From contig NZ_LRAC01000143.1 of NCBI RefSeq assembly GCF_001517085.1, forward strand, positions 1-64,000: DNA of 64,000 nt, given 5' to 3'. The position numbers and the translations under genes are program-made. Position 1 is the stretch's first letter. Every line of letters begins with the position of its first letter. This DNA is from Paenibacillus sp. DMB5. Its GTDB lineage: Bacteria > Bacillota > Bacilli > Paenibacillales > Paenibacillaceae. The notes under the pieces are model-generated. The model did no database searches and was not told where the DNA came from. It was given only the letters and a program-made list of their open reading frames with translations. Shown one piece after another: positions 33,356 to 42,420 of this stretch.

Positions 33356-34399
33356 ATGCTTACAATTCAGCCTAATGAAGACTACATTCTATCCCTGCTC
33401 AAAAAATTGCTGGACACCCCGAGCCCCAGCGGCTTTACTGCCGAAGTCATGCGGGTGGTTGCAGAGGAAGCCGCAGCTCTGAACGTTCCGCTCAGCTGGA
33501 ATGAGAAAGGCGGCGTCATCCTCACTGTACCGGGCCTCGACCCTTCCCGTACCATCGGCATCAGCGCCCATGTGGACACGCTTGGCGCCATGGTCCGCTC
33601 GATCAAGCCAAACGGAACGCTGCGTCTGACCTCTGTCGGCGGCTTTACAATGAACAGCATCGAAAATGAATATTGCGTCATTCATACCCGCAGCGGCCTG
33701 ACTTATACCGGTACGATTCTGACCAGCCACCCTTCTGTGCACGTCTACGCCGACGCGCGTGATTTCAAGCGTGCCGAAGAAAACATGGAAGTCCGGATCG
33801 ACGAGCTGGTTTCCACCAAAGACGATGTACTTAAGCTCGGCATTTCCGTTGGCGACTTCATCTCCTTTGATGCGCGGGCGGTTATTACACCCAGCGGGTA
33901 TATCAAATCGCGCCATCTGGACGACAAAGCCAGTGTAGCTGCCCTGTTCGGACTACTGGAAAGCATTAAGCGCGAAGGCTGGAAGCCGCTGCACAACCTC
34001 GCTCTGCTGATCTCCAACTATGAAGAGGTCGGCCACGGAACGGCATGGATTCCGGGTGACATCAGTGAATTTATCGCAGTAGACATGGGCGCCATGGGTG
34101 ATGACCTTAGCTGTAAGGAAACGGACGTCTCCATTTGCGCCAAGGATTCCTCCGGACCTTATGACTACGCTATGACCGGACGTCTGATTGAGCTGGCGAA
34201 CAGCCTGGCTATTCCTTTTGCAGTAGACATCTATCCTCAATACGGCTCAGACGCTTCGGCTGCACTGCGCGGCGGCAACAATATCCGCGGAGCGCTGATC
34301 GGCCCGGGCGTACATGCTTCCCACTCCATGGAGCGTACGCATAAGCAGGCTGTCTTGAACACAGCCAAGCTGCTGGCCGCCTATGTCGGCACCAACTGA
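33356..34399 (+). CDS. M42 family metallo-aminopeptidase
   Basis: 347-residue cytoplasmic di-metal aminopeptidase/glucanase-type enzyme. Metal ligands visible: GISAHVDTLG (His, Asp), KSRHLDDKASV (bridging Asp), SNYEEVGHG (catalytic Glu pair), AVDMGAMG (Asp) and HASHSMERTH (final His). The DTPSPSGF start is the usual M42 N-terminus. GGAGG precedes the ATG. Its 3' end overlaps the next gene by 17 nt, so the pair is co-translated. Confidence 0.92.
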   Translation: MLTIQPNEDYILSLLKKLLDTPSPSGFTAEVMRVVAEEAAALNVPLSWNEKGGVILTVPGLDPSRTIGISAHVDTLGAMVRSIKPNGTLRLTSVGGFTMNSIENEYCVIHTRSGLTYTGTILTSHPSVHVYADARDFKRAEENMEVRIDELVSTKDDVLKLGISVGDFISFDARAVITPSGYIKSRHLDDKASVAALFGLLESIKREGWKPLHNLALLISNYEEVGHGTAWIPGDISEFIAVDMGAMGDDLSCKETDVSICAKDSSGPYDYAMTGRLIELANSLAIPFAVDIYPQYGSDASAALRGGNNIRGALIGPGVHASHSMERTHKQAVLNTAKLLAAYVGTN

Positions 34400-35219
34400 A
34401 TCAGCAGACCGTAAATGGCGGCAGCTCTGGCAACGAAGACGCTGGCAGCTCGGGTCTGCCCTGCTCGCCTTGCTGTTGCTGCTGATTCTGGCAGTGGCGG
34501 CTTTGCTGAATAAGCCGGACAAGCAGCAGGAGGTTTTCAGCGGGCTCCCGCATAGCTATGAGTATCTCGAAGCGGAGAGCCTTGGCAAGGTGCAGCTTTA
34601 TATGCTGGCCGTGTCTCCGGAGGATGTGATCCTGCGGACTGCCAATCTGCCGCTGCGCCAGATTGCCGCCTACGGGATTAACGGCGGCTTTTTCTATGGC
34701 ACAGACCTTCTGTCTGTAGCGATAATGAATGATGTCCCTGTTAACGGGGACAAGGGAGCCTACGGCTCCGGCTGGTTCAATGCCAAGTATGCCCGCGGCA
34801 CGCTGGTCTGGGACGGCGCTGCCGGCAGGCTGTCGGTCCAGACCGTGTCCTCCGGGGACGAGCTGGCTGTCACCGACCGCAGCCGCTACTGGGCCCAGGG
34901 CGGGATCAGCATGAACCTGCAGCGGGAGGAGCTGTGGAAGGCCGCAAGTCAGGCCGAGCATCTGCCCTTTGCTGAGGAGCAGCGCATGCGCTCGGGGCTT
35001 GTCTACAACAGTGACGGGAAGCTGTGGCTGATCGTCACGCCTACGCTCTGTACGGCCGAGGAGTTCCGCCTGGCCGTGCTGGACGCCGTTCACGGTGAAG
35101 GCCGGGAAGGCATCTTCCTCGACGGCGACGGCTCCTCGCAGCTGAATGCCGATGAGGCTGTACTCACCGGCGACTCCCGCCCGGTCGTGCAAATGATTGC
35201 GGTGGCGGGCGGGAAATAG
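34383..35219 (+). CDS. Phosphodiester glycosidase (NAGPA-like) family exoprotein
   Basis: 278-residue protein with a basic cytoplasmic start (RKWRQLWQRRRWQ), one membrane helix (SALLALLLLLILAVAALL) and an extracellular domain. The domain shows YGINGGFFYG, NGDKGAYGSGWF, RYWAQGGISMNL and FLDGDGSSQLNA, the strand-loop marks of the NAGPA/phosphodiester glycosidase family, which cleaves N-acetylglucosamine 1-phosphodiesters. The acidic IFLDGDGSSQ is the likely catalytic strand. It overlaps the M42 gene and has no ribosome site of its own, so it is translationally coupled. Confidence 0.82.
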   Translation: MSAPTESADRKWRQLWQRRRWQLGSALLALLLLLILAVAALLNKPDKQQEVFSGLPHSYEYLEAESLGKVQLYMLAVSPEDVILRTANLPLRQIAAYGINGGFFYGTDLLSVAIMNDVPVNGDKGAYGSGWFNAKYARGTLVWDGAAGRLSVQTVSSGDELAVTDRSRYWAQGGISMNLQREELWKAASQAEHLPFAEEQRMRSGLVYNSDGKLWLIVTPTLCTAEEFRLAVLDAVHGEGREGIFLDGDGSSQLNADEAVLTGDSRPVVQMIAVAGGK

Positions 35220-35268
35220 CCGACTCGATTAGCTTGAGTTGATGAGATGATTAGGGATTAACGGATTG

Positions 35269-35313
35269 AATGCAGGATCAGGCAGCACGGCTGCCGGTTC
35301 TGCATTTTTTATT
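35269..35313 (+). terminator. Terminator after the NAGPA-like gene
   Basis: AATGCAG...GGCAGC-ACG-GCTGCC...CTGCATT is followed by TTTTTATTT. Confidence 0.85.
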
Positions 35314-35358
35314 TGGCCTCATCAACTGCCGTTCACACTAACAGCATCAGTGACTATA

Positions 35359-35406
35359 CAAAAAAACAAGCTGAACACCGGGTGCTCCGGTCTCAGCTTG
35401 TTTTTT
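35359..35406. terminator. Bidirectional terminator before the TPR gene
   Basis: AAAAAACAAGCTGA...TCAGCTTGTTTTTT forms a long stem with an inner ACCGG/CCGGT pair. It serves the TPR/ABC-F operon on the minus strand. Confidence 0.88.
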
Positions 35407-35423
35407 GGATTGGTAACGAAAGG

Positions 35424-35927
35424 TTAAGGCCATACCTTGTCCAGTTTGTCTGCATAAAAAGAGATAGCCTTGCGGTACTCTTGTATGCCTGGATTAACAG
35501 AGGTATCAGCCAGCAGCTTCAGCAAGATCCCCATACCTAAGCTGTGCTCCCCCAGGTTATACAGCGCCATTGCCAGGAAGGCCCGGAACTCTGCCCGTTC
35601 AGGATACTCCTCGGCTCCCTGCTGAAGCACGGTCTTCGCGCGCTGATATTCACCTAAGGTCCGGTAGGTGCTTCCCAGGCCAAGCATTGCGCCTGCCCGC
35701 TGCTCCGGCGGCAGTCCTAAGGCAAGACTCCGCTCGTAATAAGGAACTGCCTCCCGCTCAAGTCCAAGCACATCATGGGTCCAGGCCAGCTGGTACAGCA
35801 ATTCGGCATCCGTATCAGCGCCGGCCCCCTTGCTGTTTGCCGTAAGTAAATCCAGCAGAAGCGCTCTTGCCTCTTCTGCCTGTCCGGCCTCACGCAAGGC
35901 TATGGCATCCTGCATCCTTTTATCCAC
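35424..35927 (-). CDS. Tetratricopeptide repeat protein (TPR_5 type)
   Basis: 167-residue helical repeat protein. Repeats are MQDAIALREAGQAEEARALLLDLL, then LLYQLAWTHDVLGLEREAVPYY, GAMLGLGSTYRTLGEYQRAKTVL and FLAMALYNLGEHSLGMGIL in outline. The second repeat (WTHDVLGLEREAVPYYERSLALGL) is the mark of this Bacillus group. The start is GTG 35927, with AGGAGG 8 nt upstream; longer in-frame starts lack this. It lies just after the ABC-F gene, 43 nt from its stop, so the two form an operon. Confidence 0.85.
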   Translation of the reverse strand: MDKRMQDAIALREAGQAEEARALLLDLLTANSKGAGADTDAELLYQLAWTHDVLGLEREAVPYYERSLALGLPPEQRAGAMLGLGSTYRTLGEYQRAKTVLQQGAEEYPERAEFRAFLAMALYNLGEHSLGMGILLKLLADTSVNPGIQEYRKAISFYADKLDKVWP

Positions 35928-35970
35928 AGTAGAAGCCTCCTGATCTGCAAGGTGATGCATACACCGGAAT

Positions 35971-37881
35971 TTATTTGCCGGCAATCCGCTCTGCCAGCTC
36001 ATTGAGATACGTCCAGCGCTCCATCAGGCGTTCCAGCTCCGCCTCGCCCTGCTTCTGTTTTTCAACAAGCTCCTGCAGGGTCGCCGAATCGGAGAAGGCC
36101 GCTTCCATTTTCGCAGAAAGATCAGCGAGATGCTGCTCGGCCTGCTCAATCATTTCGTCGATGGTCTCGTATTCCTTTTGTTCTTTGAAGGTGAACTTGA
36201 CCTTTTCCCTCGCCGGGGGTGCAGCTGCAGCAGCGGGTTCCTGGGTTGTGCTTTTCTTGGCTGCCCCGTCGTTACCGGCAGGTACATTCTTGGCCAGCCA
36301 TTCCTCATATTCGGTATAATCGCCGACATGCAGCCGGATGGTGCCGTTCTCGAACGCGATCAGCTTATCAATAGTGCGGTCCAGGAAGTAACGGTCATGG
36401 GATACCGTGAAAACTACGCCGGGGAACTCATCCAGATAATCTTCCAGTATCGCCAGCGTACCGATATCCAAGTCATTTGTCGGCTCATCCAGCAGCAGTA
36501 CATTGGGCGCGCCCATGAGAACACGCAGCAGGTACAGCCGTCTTTTTTCGCCGCCGGACAGCTTGGCGATTGGTGTCCACTGCATCGCCGGCGGGAACAG
36601 GAAACGTTCCAGCATCTGACCGGCAGTAATCACGCTTCCGTCGGCGGTGCGGACGATTTCCGCTTCTTCTTTTACATATTCAATGACCCGCATCGTATCA
36701 TCCATATCCTGATGCTCCTGGGTGAAGTAGCCCAGCTTGACCGTCGCCCCCAGCTCTACCTCGCCGCTGTCCGGCTGCAGCTTGCCTGCAATCAGGTTGA
36801 GCAGCGTAGATTTACCGCTCCCGTTCGGGCCGACAATCCCGACCCGGTCCTGCGGAACGGCGATGTATGTCAGGTCCTTGATCAGATTCCGGCCGTCCAT
36901 CGACTTGCTTAGATCCTTCATTTCGATAATCTTGCGGCCCAGGCGCGTGGATGCCACCGAGATATCCATAGAACCTGCGCTACTTCCGCCCACACTGTCC
37001 TTCAGCTTCTCGAACCGGTCGATTCTCGCTTTCTGCTTCGTCGTGCGCGCCTTGGCTCCGCGGCGGATCCAGGCCAGCTCGGTGCGCAGCAGATTTTTGC
37101 GCTTCTGCTCTTCGGACGCTTCACGCTCCTCACGCTCGGCCTTCAGTTCCAGAAACCGCGAATAGTTCGCTTCATAGCGGAACAGGCGGCCTCCATCCAG
37201 CTCCAGCATTACACTGGCTACGCGTTCCAGGAAGTAGCGGTCATGCGTAATCATCAGCAGCGCACCGCGGCGCTTCTGCAGATACTGCTCCAGCCAGGCT
37301 ACCGAGTCAGTATCAATATGGTTGGTAGGCTCATCCAGAATCAGCAGCTCTGACGGGGTAATCAGGGCGGCGGCAAGGGCTACACGCTTGCGCTGTCCCC
37401 CGGACAGCGTGCCCATCAGTGCGTCAAACCGGGTAATCCCCAGCTTGGTCAGCACGGTTTTGGCCTCGCTCTCCAGATGCCAGATGCCTGCGGCGTCTAT
37501 TTTTTGGCCGACCCGGACCATGGCCGCATCCAGAGCGGCATTACCGGGGTCTTTTTCCAGTCCGCTGAGGATTTCCATATATTCACGCATCGTCCGCAGA
37601 TCCGGGTCATCGCCTGCAAACACCTGCTGGAGAACGGTATTGTCCGGCTCATAGGGCGGATTCTGGGCCAGATACTGGACACGTACATTATTGCCGATGG
37701 CAATATGTCCTTCGTCTGCAGTATCAAGACCTGCGATTATTTTCAAAAAGGTTGATTTTCCGGTTCCGTTCACACCGATAACGCCAATCTTGTCCCGCTC
37801 ATCCATGCCGAAAGAGGCATCCTGGAACAGCACCTTTTCCCCGTAGCTTTTGGAAAGATGCTCCACTGTCATAATATTCAT
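35971..37881 (-). CDS. ABC-F family ATPase (Uup-like)
   Basis: 636-residue soluble ABC protein with two nucleotide-binding domains and no membrane part; members act on the ribosome. NBD1: GVNGTGKST, LSGGQRKRVALA, LLILDEPTNHID; NBD2: GPNGSGKST, LSGGEKRRLYLL, LLLDEPTNDLD. A charged linker (REEREASEEQKRKNLLRTE) joins them. An Ala/Pro stretch is followed by a C-terminal coiled coil (EQKEYETIDEMIEQAEQHLA) typical of Uup/YfmR proteins, which rescue ribosomes stalled at difficult sequences. Antibiotic protection is possible but not indicated. Confidence 0.92.
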   Translation of the reverse strand: MNIMTVEHLSKSYGEKVLFQDASFGMDERDKIGVIGVNGTGKSTFLKIIAGLDTADEGHIAIGNNVRVQYLAQNPPYEPDNTVLQQVFAGDDPDLRTMREYMEILSGLEKDPGNAALDAAMVRVGQKIDAAGIWHLESEAKTVLTKLGITRFDALMGTLSGGQRKRVALAAALITPSELLILDEPTNHIDTDSVAWLEQYLQKRRGALLMITHDRYFLERVASVMLELDGGRLFRYEANYSRFLELKAEREEREASEEQKRKNLLRTELAWIRRGAKARTTKQKARIDRFEKLKDSVGGSSAGSMDISVASTRLGRKIIEMKDLSKSMDGRNLIKDLTYIAVPQDRVGIVGPNGSGKSTLLNLIAGKLQPDSGEVELGATVKLGYFTQEHQDMDDTMRVIEYVKEEAEIVRTADGSVITAGQMLERFLFPPAMQWTPIAKLSGGEKRRLYLLRVLMGAPNVLLLDEPTNDLDIGTLAILEDYLDEFPGVVFTVSHDRYFLDRTIDKLIAFENGTIRLHVGDYTEYEEWLAKNVPAGNDGAAKKSTTQEPAAAAAPPAREKVKFTFKEQKEYETIDEMIEQAEQHLADLSAKMEAAFSDSATLQELVEKQKQGEAELERLMERWTYLNELAERIAGK

Positions 37882-37929
37882 GCTCTGTCCTCACTTGCCT
37901 TATAGTTTAATAGCGGGTTACTTTTCGTC

Positions 37930-38529
37930 TCAATCCCGTTCTGGTGTTGTCTGTTCCTTGCGGCTGCCGAGTGCACCGTGGATAAACAGGCCTGCGGCAA
38001 ATTCAGCCCTTTTGCGTGCATCCGCTTCTGTGAAGCCGGGACGCAGCATGATGTCCATTTTGAGTCTGTCGAGCGTGCCGATATAGGACTCTGCCAGCAG
38101 CTCTGGCTCGGCAGCACCGCTGTCCTGCATCACCCTCATAACTGCCCGCATGTATTCTTCCATAAACTGCGCCATGTAAGCTACCAGCTCGGAATGATTG
38201 TTGGGAGCCCTGAAGAAAAGCTTCGTGTGCTGCTTGCGCTCATAATAGTACATCAGATGATGTCCGGCAATCACCGTTAGCTGTTCCTGCAGGCTGCCGC
38301 ATGCCTTGAGCTTCACATCCAGCTGCTCGAGGAACCCTTCGCAATCACGGCGGGTAACAGCGAGAAACAGCTCTTCCTTGCTTTTAAAATACAGATAGAC
38401 CGTCCCTTTGGCGATTCCCGCCTTTTCGGCCACTTCTGACATCTTCGTCTCGTAAAAGCCCCCTGAACCGAAAAGTTCATAACCGGCATCGAGTATAGCT
38501 GTATGCTTGTGACTTACTGTGCTGCCCAA
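37930..38529 (-). CDS. TetR family transcriptional regulator
   Basis: 199-residue repressor. The helix-turn-helix is HTAILDAGYELFGSGGFYET followed by KMSEVAEKAGIAKGTVYLYF; the ligand domain (YYYERKQHTKLFFRAP, MEEYMRAVMRVMQD) resembles TetR_C_11-like regulators such as FadR/KstR2-type in broad outline only. The start is TTG 38529 behind GGAGGTG. It is upstream of and co-directional with the ABC-F gene (48 nt). Its ligand and targets are unknown. Confidence 0.88.
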   Translation of the reverse strand: MGSTVSHKHTAILDAGYELFGSGGFYETKMSEVAEKAGIAKGTVYLYFKSKEELFLAVTRRDCEGFLEQLDVKLKACGSLQEQLTVIAGHHLMYYYERKQHTKLFFRAPNNHSELVAYMAQFMEEYMRAVMRVMQDSGAAEPELLAESYIGTLDRLKMDIMLRPGFTEADARKRAEFAAGLFIHGALGSRKEQTTPERD

Positions 38530-38590
38530 CCGGTTCACCTCCACATCATAATCTCTGTGCCCCTTGAAGGAGCGTTCTGCCGGCTCTTTG

Positions 38591-39392
38591 TCAGAGCAGG
38601 CTGACCAGCAGGGCGGCGGCGCCGCCGGCCAGCGTGCTGAGTGCGTTGACGGCATCATTGTTCATCCAGCGCCAGCCTCTGGCGTGCACAGTAGGCCGGC
38701 CGCAGTGCCGCGAGGCTTCTACTTCGCGGCCGCATACGGTGCAGCGGTTCATCCGCTGCACCGTTGCCCCGAGGATCGAGTCGGCGAACGCGCCGGCAAG
38801 CCCGCCCAAGAGGCCTGCCAGCGTCAGCAGCAGGAAAGAGCGCTCCTCCATGCCGGAGACCGTCCGCAGCAGCAGGAGCTGCGCCAATCAGGGCTCGCCG
38901 GCTGCGGCAGCAAGCGACCCCGGCAGGGAGACGCCCGCCCGAGGTGCCCGGCCGCACCACCTTGCCGGTCAGCACGGATCGCGGCGGCCGCCCGGCAAGT
39001 GTGCCGATCTCGGTCGCCCAGGTATCTGAGGTAACGGTAGCCATAACGCCGATAAACAGCAGCTCCCATAGCTCCAGAGGATACACAGCGTTCAACAGAA
39101 CCAGCAGCATGCCCATCCCGCCGTTGGCAAACACCTGCCCGGCATCCCTCGTCCCCGTTTTGTCATATGTCAGCTCAAGCTCCGCCTTGTTCTCGTGGTG
39201 AAGCTTCGAAAGCAGGCTGGAGGAAATGAAAAAAATAAGCAGAATCCCAAACCAGAACGCATTGCCCGCCCCGAAATACACGGTCCCCATAACAAAGGCT
39301 GCGATCATCCCCGAGAAGCTGAGCGACCGTTTGCGGTAAGCCGCTCCAGCCACCAGCATAGCGCCGAGGGCGCCAATTATCCAAGACACCAT
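38591..39392 (-). pseudogene. DUF92 family membrane protein, disrupted
   Basis: Integral membrane protein of the DUF92/TMEM19 family. The N-terminal part (MVSWIIGALGAMLVAG...FGAGNAFWFGILLIFF...TSDTWATEIGTLAG) and C-terminal part (LAGLLGGLAGAFADSILGATVQ) are intact but in different frames. An extra G near 38934 (GGGCGGGCG for GGGCGGCG) breaks the conserved RPGTSGGVSL; even after its removal an in-frame TGA remains at 38888-38890. The unshifted length is a multiple of three, so the second fault is a substitution or balanced indels. DUF92 relatives act in phytol/isoprenoid phosphate salvage in plants; the role here is unknown. Confidence 0.75.
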
Positions 39393-39407
39393 TACCGGCC
39401 AGCTCCT

Positions 39408-40031
39408 TTATCCGATGATGCAGGTGCCAAGCAGCCGCTCGCCCCAGAACAGCTCGAAGGAATCACCGGAAACAACGGGGCCGACTCCTGCCGGTGTCCC
39501 TGTGAAGATCAGATCATTTTTTCCGAGCCCGTACCTGGACGCTATAAATTCAACAATCTTCTGCAGCGAAAAAATCATATCCTTCACATTGCCGCGCTGT
39601 ACCTCAACCCCGTTTTTACGCACAGTAAAGTCAGTAGCCTCCAGCTCCTCCTGTTCAGGTAAAGCGATGTACGGCGTCAGCGGGGCAGCGTTTTTGAAGC
39701 CTTTTGCCGCTGTCCAGGGCAGCCCCTTCTTCTTCAGGTCCTCCTGTACATCACGCAGCGTGAAGTCCAGGCCAAGTGCCATCACATCCACCAGCTCCTC
39801 CACACTCATCCCGGGAACATAATCACGGGCAATGCGCAGAACCAGTTCACCTTCATAATGGATCTGGCCGGCGTTCTGGGGAAGATGGATAATGGCCTTA
39901 TCCAGCGGCACGGCAGCATGGGAAGGCTTTAGAAAAATCAGCGGCTCCGCAGGAACTTTGTTCCCCAGCTCCTCCGCGTGTAATCTGTAGTTCCGTCCAA
40001 CGCAATACACATTATTAATATCAGCGCACAT
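39408..40031 (-). CDS. Fumarylacetoacetate hydrolase family protein
   Basis: 207-residue FAH-domain enzyme acting on C-C bonds of beta-diketone or oxaloacetate-type compounds. Marks: VGRNYRLHAEELGN, PLIFLKPSHAAV, HYEGELVLRIA (metal Glu), GLDFTLRDVQ, KGLPWTAAKGFKN and DLIFTGTPAGVGPV. Its compact size matches YcgM/FAHD1-like acylpyruvase or oxaloacetate tautomerase proteins. It ends 15 nt before the DUF92 gene starts, so the two are probably one transcript. Confidence 0.88.
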   Translation of the reverse strand: MCADINNVYCVGRNYRLHAEELGNKVPAEPLIFLKPSHAAVPLDKAIIHLPQNAGQIHYEGELVLRIARDYVPGMSVEELVDVMALGLDFTLRDVQEDLKKKGLPWTAAKGFKNAAPLTPYIALPEQEELEATDFTVRKNGVEVQRGNVKDMIFSLQKIVEFIASRYGLGKNDLIFTGTPAGVGPVVSGDSFELFWGERLLGTCIIG

Positions 40032-40069
40032 TATAGCTCAGCTCTTTTCCCGTTAAATTTGGAATCCGT

Positions 40070-40807
40070 TCAGGCTTTCAGAAAAGTGTCCCCCCAGATG
40101 TCCGGACGGTTCGTACAGATCATAATATCCGAATGCATCTCGGCCAGACGGTGCATTTCCTTGGCTTTGTCCACAGTCCACGCCATCATTTTAACCCCCC
40201 GCTCCGCAAGCAGACGGGCCAGCCCCGGGCTTAACCTGGCAAAGCTGATCGACAGAAAGGAGCAGTCCAGCTCCTTAACCTTGCGCGCAGGGTCACCCAG
40301 CCGTGAATCGTAAATCAATCCGGTGTGAAAGCGGGCGTCCAGCTCTTTAATCCGTTTCAGGACTCCTGCATCGAACGAGGTCAGGACAACCTCATCCCGC
40401 ATGCCTTTGGAGGAGACTAGGTCGATAACCGCCTTTTCCAGACCGGGGTACATATCACCGCTTGTCTTCAGTTCAATATTCAGCTTCAGCCTGCCGGATG
40501 CAAGCTCAAGCACTTCTTCCAGTGAGGGCACCTTTTCTCCGCGAAAAGCACGCCCCTTCCAGCTTCCCGCATCCAGACGCCGCATATGCTCAAAATCCAT
40601 ATTCTTCACCTTGCCGTGCCCGTTGGTCGTCCGGTCCAGCGTGAAGTCATGAATGACGACCGGCACACCGTCCCTGGTCAGCTGCACATCGATTTCCATC
40701 CAGCTGACAAAAGGCAGGGCGAGCGCCATGCGTACGGCGGCTAAAGTATTCTCCGGGGCTTTGCCGGAAAACCCGCGATGGGCTACACATAGGTTTTGCA
40801 TCAGCAT
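40070..40807 (-). CDS. Glycerophosphodiester phosphodiesterase
   Basis: 245-residue cytoplasmic GDPD that releases glycerol 3-phosphate from glycerophosphodiesters. Active-site blocks: VAHRGFSGKAPENT (catalytic His-Arg), MEIDVQLTRDGVPVVIHDFTLDRTT (metal Glu/Asp and second His), LNIELK, VVLTSFD and MMAWTVD. GGAGG precedes the ATG at 40807; the ATG at 40801 is equally possible. No signal peptide is present. It sits 38 nt upstream of the FAH gene. Confidence 0.93.
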   Translation of the reverse strand: MLMQNLCVAHRGFSGKAPENTLAAVRMALALPFVSWMEIDVQLTRDGVPVVIHDFTLDRTTNGHGKVKNMDFEHMRRLDAGSWKGRAFRGEKVPSLEEVLELASGRLKLNIELKTSGDMYPGLEKAVIDLVSSKGMRDEVVLTSFDAGVLKRIKELDARFHTGLIYDSRLGDPARKVKELDCSFLSISFARLSPGLARLLAERGVKMMAWTVDKAKEMHRLAEMHSDIMICTNRPDIWGDTFLKA

Positions 40808-40887
40808 CTATCCCTCCAGCAGAAGTAGTCTGACCCGGCACCGGTAAAGGTTCCGGCAGGCGGGCTGCTCATGCAGGACCGCCGCTT

Positions 40888-42291
40888 TTATCTGCCCGCC
40901 TGGGTAACACGCCCGTCATTGCCGATTCTGATCAGGCCTGCAGACAAGGACTGCACCTTGTTCAGCAGCAGCTGACCGTCAGCATCATTCATCGGCACCG
41001 GCCGGCCCAGCTCGGCATACATCGGATGCAGCGTCAGCGAGCACTGGCCCTTGATGCTGCACTCTGCCTGAAAGACCGCCGTTTCCCAGGTGGCAGGCGT
41101 TGCGGAACGGGTAAAAATAAAATTGCCTGTACTGTAGGCAATCCACTTGCCCTGGTAGGGCTCAATTCCCTGAAGGACATGCGGATGCCCGCCTATGACC
41201 AGATCTGCTCCGGCATCAATGAAGCTGCGTCCCAGCGTCTGTTGCGTGGAATCATACTGCTCCATCCGCTCTTTCCCCCAGTGGACCACTACAACAACAA
41301 TGTCGGCCTTTTTCTTCACGGCTGAGATCGTCTTGAGCGCTTCCGTACTGTCATAAACCGAAGCCAGCCCCGGCTTGGCGGCACCGGCTGCCCAGTCACT
41401 GCGCGGAATAACCCGGGTGAAGCCCAGCAAGGCGATTTTGATACCATTTCGCTCAAAATACTGGGCGGTATAGGCTTCCTTGCTGTTTTTGCCGGCACCG
41501 ACGTAAGGGATGCCCCTTGTATTGAGGTGATTCAAGGTATCCAGCAGCCCCTGTTCGCCCTGGTCCAGCGTATGGTTATTGGCCAGATTAACCGCGTCCA
41601 CACCGGCAGATTTCAGCGCATCCAGCGCCTCCGGGGCTCCCTTGAAAACAAACTGCTTATCCGCAGCGCCAACCCCGCCGGTTGTAATCGGAGTTTCCAG
41701 ATTCACAACCGTCAGATCATCCTTCTTGAATATCCCGTCCAGTGCAGAGTAGGAATAGTTGTAGCCCTGCTTCTGCAGCAGCTCAGCCACTTTACCTGCA
41801 AAGATTACGTCCCCGGCAAAATTAAGGGTAACGGTCTGTCCTCCGGCATCCTCAGGCAATCCCGAGGCTGCTCCGCCCTGGGCAGCACCGCCTCCCTGTT
41901 CATCAGCCGGCTTGCTGTTATCCGGCGACGGTAGGGGTGATGGCGTTGCTGCCGTCTCCGCTGAAGGTGATGGAGCCGGTGTCGCTTCCGGAGCGGGAAC
42001 AGCCGTCTGCGCCGGCTCCGGCGTGACTGTCGCTTCCGGCTGTATATCAGACGATGCAGAGGGTTGAACCGCCGGGAGCTCCGGCGTTGATGATGGCGGC
42101 GGTGAGGCGGTACTCTCCGCCGGCGGAGGCTGTGCTGCAGGTGAACTGCCGCCGTCTCCGACAAAATAATAAGTTAACATAGCGGTAATCAATAATAAAA
42201 GACTTACATTGATCCATGCCCAAGCCCTTCTGCGTCGGCGTTTGCTGCTATGCTTGTCTTTCTCCCGGCTCTGAGATCGCGGTGGATACAT
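40888..42291 (-). CDS. CapA/PgsA-family metallophosphatase-like membrane protein
   Basis: 467-residue protein with a very basic N-terminus (SSKRRRRRAWAW), one membrane helix (INVSLLLLITAMLTYYFV) and a Pro/Ala/Ser/Thr-rich wall-spanning linker of about 100 residues. The extracellular PGA_cap domain follows: NFAGDVIFAGKV, VNLETPITTGG, VNLANNHTLDQG, GFTRVIPRSDW, VVVHWGKE and GGHPHVLQGIEPY, which hold the binuclear metal ligands. In Bacillus CapA/PgsA supports poly-gamma-glutamate synthesis, but no pgsB/C genes are adjacent, so another wall role is as likely. Confidence 0.88.
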   Translation of the reverse strand: MYPPRSQSREKDKHSSKRRRRRAWAWINVSLLLLITAMLTYYFVGDGGSSPAAQPPPAESTASPPPSSTPELPAVQPSASSDIQPEATVTPEPAQTAVPAPEATPAPSPSAETAATPSPLPSPDNSKPADEQGGGAAQGGAASGLPEDAGGQTVTLNFAGDVIFAGKVAELLQKQGYNYSYSALDGIFKKDDLTVVNLETPITTGGVGAADKQFVFKGAPEALDALKSAGVDAVNLANNHTLDQGEQGLLDTLNHLNTRGIPYVGAGKNSKEAYTAQYFERNGIKIALLGFTRVIPRSDWAAGAAKPGLASVYDSTEALKTISAVKKKADIVVVVVHWGKERMEQYDSTQQTLGRSFIDAGADLVIGGHPHVLQGIEPYQGKWIAYSTGNFIFTRSATPATWETAVFQAECSIKGQCSLTLHPMYAELGRPVPMNDADGQLLLNKVQSLSAGLIRIGNDGRVTQAGR

Positions 42292-42328
42292 GGGTACAAA
42301 TAATCTCCTTTATATATAAAGTGTTTCT

Positions 42329-42337
42329 ATTATAGCA
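42329..42337 (-). promoter_or_regulatory. Extended -10 promoter of the CapA-like gene
   Basis: On the minus strand TGCTATAAT, about 38 nt before the start, with no good -35 box. Confidence 0.5.
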
Positions 42338-42420
42338 TATCTGATACACAGCCCTCCAAACCACCCAAGCGCAGCATATAATCTAGTAAAATAATATATT
42401 TGAGTGGCTCTGGGCCGGAC

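Noticed and set aside
34383..35219. Toxin-like or immunity role for the NAGPA-like protein
   Set aside because: Its motifs fit the phosphodiester glycosidase family and it is coupled to a metabolic peptidase gene.
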